Assembly (NCBI GenBank): GCA_036745245.1
Contig: DAIOGN010000134.1
Span: forward strand, 1-8,475
Direction of reading: 5' to 3'
Source: DAIOGN01 sp036745245
Lineage (GTDB): Bacteria > Zixibacteria > MSB-5A5 > JAUVRN01
Length of the DNA stretch: 8,475 nucleotides
A model generated the notes under the pieces. It saw only the letters and a program-made list of their open reading frames with translations. It searched no databases and was not told where the DNA came from. Both the position numbers and the translations under genes were made by a program. Positions 7,103 to 8,475 of the stretch are shown one piece after another. Positions within the stretch are counted from its first letter, which is position 1; each line of letters begins with the position of its first letter.

Positions 7103-8475
7103 GTGGCCTGGGGACGACGCATCACGCGCGAGGTGGTCTCGCAGTTTCCCGCCGAAGAGAGCCAGCTCGAAGGGATCCGGAGATTCGTCACGGAGACGTG
7201 CCGTCCGACGCATCTGCCCCCCAAGGACATGAACAGCGTGCTTCTGGCTCTCGAGGAAGCATGCACCAACGTCATCCGTCACGCCTACCTCTACGGTCAG
7301 GGACAGATCCGGCTGCACATCGCGCTGGCCCCCGACCGCATTATCTTCAGTCTCTTCGATCGCGGGAGAAGTTTCGACTTCGACCGTGCGGGCGCGCCCG
7401 ACCTCGATCGCTACGTGCAGACCGGGCGCAAGGGCGGTCTCGGCATCTACCTCATTCGCAAGATCATGGACGAGGTCGAGTACCGCACGATCGGAGACGA
7501 GAACCGTCTGCGCATGGTCAAGCTTCTGCCGCGCGCCCAGCGGGTCAAAGCCGGGGGCCGGGCGCTCTCCATCCGCGTGAAGTTCTCGCTGGTCGCCACG
7601 CTCGTGGTGTTCGCGATCGTGGGGGGCGTGTATCTGTATTTCGACCGTCGCTTCACCACCAACACCGGCGTGCGTCTCTCCCGCGACCTGAAGCGCCTGT
7701 GCTCCACGGTCTCCGTCACGAGCGCCAACTACATGCGCAATCAGAGATCCGACGTGGAGTTCGACGAACTGGCCCACCGCTCGGCGCAGGGTGTGGACGG
7801 GCTCCTGGAACTCGTCATCGTGGATCGCACCGGGCACGTGCTGGCCTCCGCTCTGTCCCCGGAGAAGATGCACTCGCTGTACACTCCGCCGCATGGGGTT
7901 CCGTGGACCCGGGATTCCACCATCGTGAGCGTGACCCGTGGGGATGAAGTCGTCCTCTACTTCGAAAGCAGAATCGAGGGCGGCGGCCGCGTGCATGCCG
8001 GGATCGCCGAGTCGATCATCGCCGCAAGCGTCGCGAAAGCCCGCCGCGGCGCCCTCGTGATCTCCGGCTTCGGCCTCGTGGTGGGCATGCTGTCGGTGTA
8101 CTTCCTGTCGCTCTACTTTGTCAAACCCATTCAAAAGTTGACGGAGGGGGTGCGCCGCATCGGCGCCGGCGATCTCGACACCACGCTCACGGTGGAGGGC
8201 GACGACGAATTCGGCCAGATCGCCACCGCCTTCAACGAGATGGCGGTCAAGTTCAAGCGCTCGCAGGAAAATCGCGTCGAGCAGGAGCGCATGCAGAAGG
8301 AGATGCAGGTCGCCCAGGAAATCCAGCACGCCCTGTTGCCGGCGGCGTTCCCCGAGATCGAAGGGTACGATCTGGCCACGATCTACCAGGCCGCCAAGGA
8401 CGTGGGCGGAGACTACTTCGACTTCGTGTGGATCGACGAATCCACGCTCGGCATCGTGGTGGCGGATGTGTCGGG
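7103..8475 (+). CDS. Membrane partner-switching regulator: HATPase (RsbW-like) - TM - Cache-like sensor - TM - HAMP - SpoIIE/RsbU phosphatase, 3' end outside window
   Basis: The frame opens at GTG 7103, the first possible start after the TGA at 7094-7096, with an AGGAG/AGAGG purine stretch (7084-7092) about 10-13 nt upstream. It stays open to the window end (457 codons plus 2 bases). Residues 1-143 are a GHKL ATPase like RsbW/SpoIIAB: N-box EEACTNVIRHAY (51-62) with the likely base Glu52 and Mg ligand Asn56, G1 box DRG (86-88), and G2 box GGLGIYLI (111-118). A membrane helix spans about 157-180. Residues 181-315 would be outside the inner membrane; LLELVIVDRTGHVLASAL (234-251) resembles a Cache/PAS-like strand. 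A second helix covers 317-340. HAMP follows (341-388; P342, GAGDLDTTL, DDEFGQIATAFNEM), then a short coiled coil. The SpoIIE phosphatase begins near 402 with AQEIQHALLP, AKDVGGDYFDF (metal-ligand Asp437) and VVADVSG (Asp455). Such proteins phosphorylate and dephosphorylate STAS antagonists to control sigma factors or other outputs. The target is not in the window. A 6-bp gap to the upstream gene suggests one operon. Confidence 0.88.
   Translation, partial: MAWGRRITREVVSQFPAEESQLEGIRRFVTETCRPTHLPPKDMNSVLLALEEACTNVIRHAYLYGQGQIRLHIALAPDRIIFSLFDRGRSFDFDRAGAPDLDRYVQTGRKGGLGIYLIRKIMDEVEYRTIGDENRLRMVKLLPRAQRVKAGGRALSIRVKFSLVATLVVFAIVGGVYLYFDRRFTTNTGVRLSRDLKRLCSTVSVTSANYMRNQRSDVEFDELAHRSAQGVDGLLELVIVDRTGHVLASALSPEKMHSLYTPPHGVPWTRDSTIVSVTRGDEVVLYFESRIEGGGRVHAGIAESIIAASVAKARRGALVISGFGLVVGMLSVYFLSLYFVKPIQKLTEGVRRIGAGDLDTTLTVEGDDEFGQIATAFNEMAVKFKRSQENRVEQERMQKEMQVAQEIQHALLPAAFPEIEGYDLATIYQAAKDVGGDYFDFVWIDESTLGIVVADVS

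Noticed and set aside
7082..8329. Minus-strand open frame of 415 codons opposite the regulator gene
   Set aside because: The plus strand here encodes recognisable ATPase, HAMP and SpoIIE motifs. The minus-strand product is His/Asp/Glu/Ala-rich and low in structure, typical of the complement of a GC-rich gene.
1..8475. Search for CRISPR repeats, insertion sequences, tRNA/rRNA genes and attachment sites
   Set aside because: No regularly spaced repeats, transposase motifs, terminal inverted repeats or RNA gene signatures were recognised by eye.

Overview
The window is GC-rich bacterial DNA with long, tightly packed plus-strand genes. A run of exactly ten Ns at 5359-5368 marks it as a draft scaffold, probably from a metagenome. 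Three features point to the FCB side of the bacterial tree: an Ig-like protein ending in an FlgD-like/type IX-style C-terminal sorting domain, a PorV/PorQ-family outer-membrane barrel, and a Big_5 (SbsA-like) Ig protein. Gemmatimonadota, Latescibacterota, Eisenbacteria or a related high-GC lineage would all fit. No rRNA or marker gene is present, so this placement is inference from protein style. The cell is almost certainly Gram-negative (diderm).

Layout: (1) 1-645, the 3' part of a gene whose start lies upstream, with an Ig-like envelope domain. (2) 646-1028, 383 bp without a convincing gene. It presumably holds the promoter and leader of the next unit, and two small inverted repeats lie at 952-989. 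(3) 1029-5294, a 1421-residue secreted protein built of Ig/CARDB-like beta-sandwich units and ending in the sorting domain. (4) 5291-7096, a 601-residue outer-membrane protein: a PorV/PorQ-like barrel followed by about 300 residues of TPR-like helices. Its ATG overlaps the previous stop codon. (5) 7103-8475, starting 6 bp further on and running off the window: a membrane signalling protein with an RsbW/SpoIIAB-like kinase domain, two membrane helices around a possible Cache-like sensor, HAMP, and the start of an RsbU/SpoIIE-like phosphatase.

Genes 3-5 look like one transcription unit. The likely reading is an exported adhesin- or scaffold-like protein, a co-translated outer-membrane partner that may help export, anchor or assemble it, and a partner-switching regulator that may read envelope state. 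The first two links rest on domain families and the 4-bp overlap. The regulatory link rests only on gene proximity. No mobile element, CRISPR array, tRNA or rRNA was seen.
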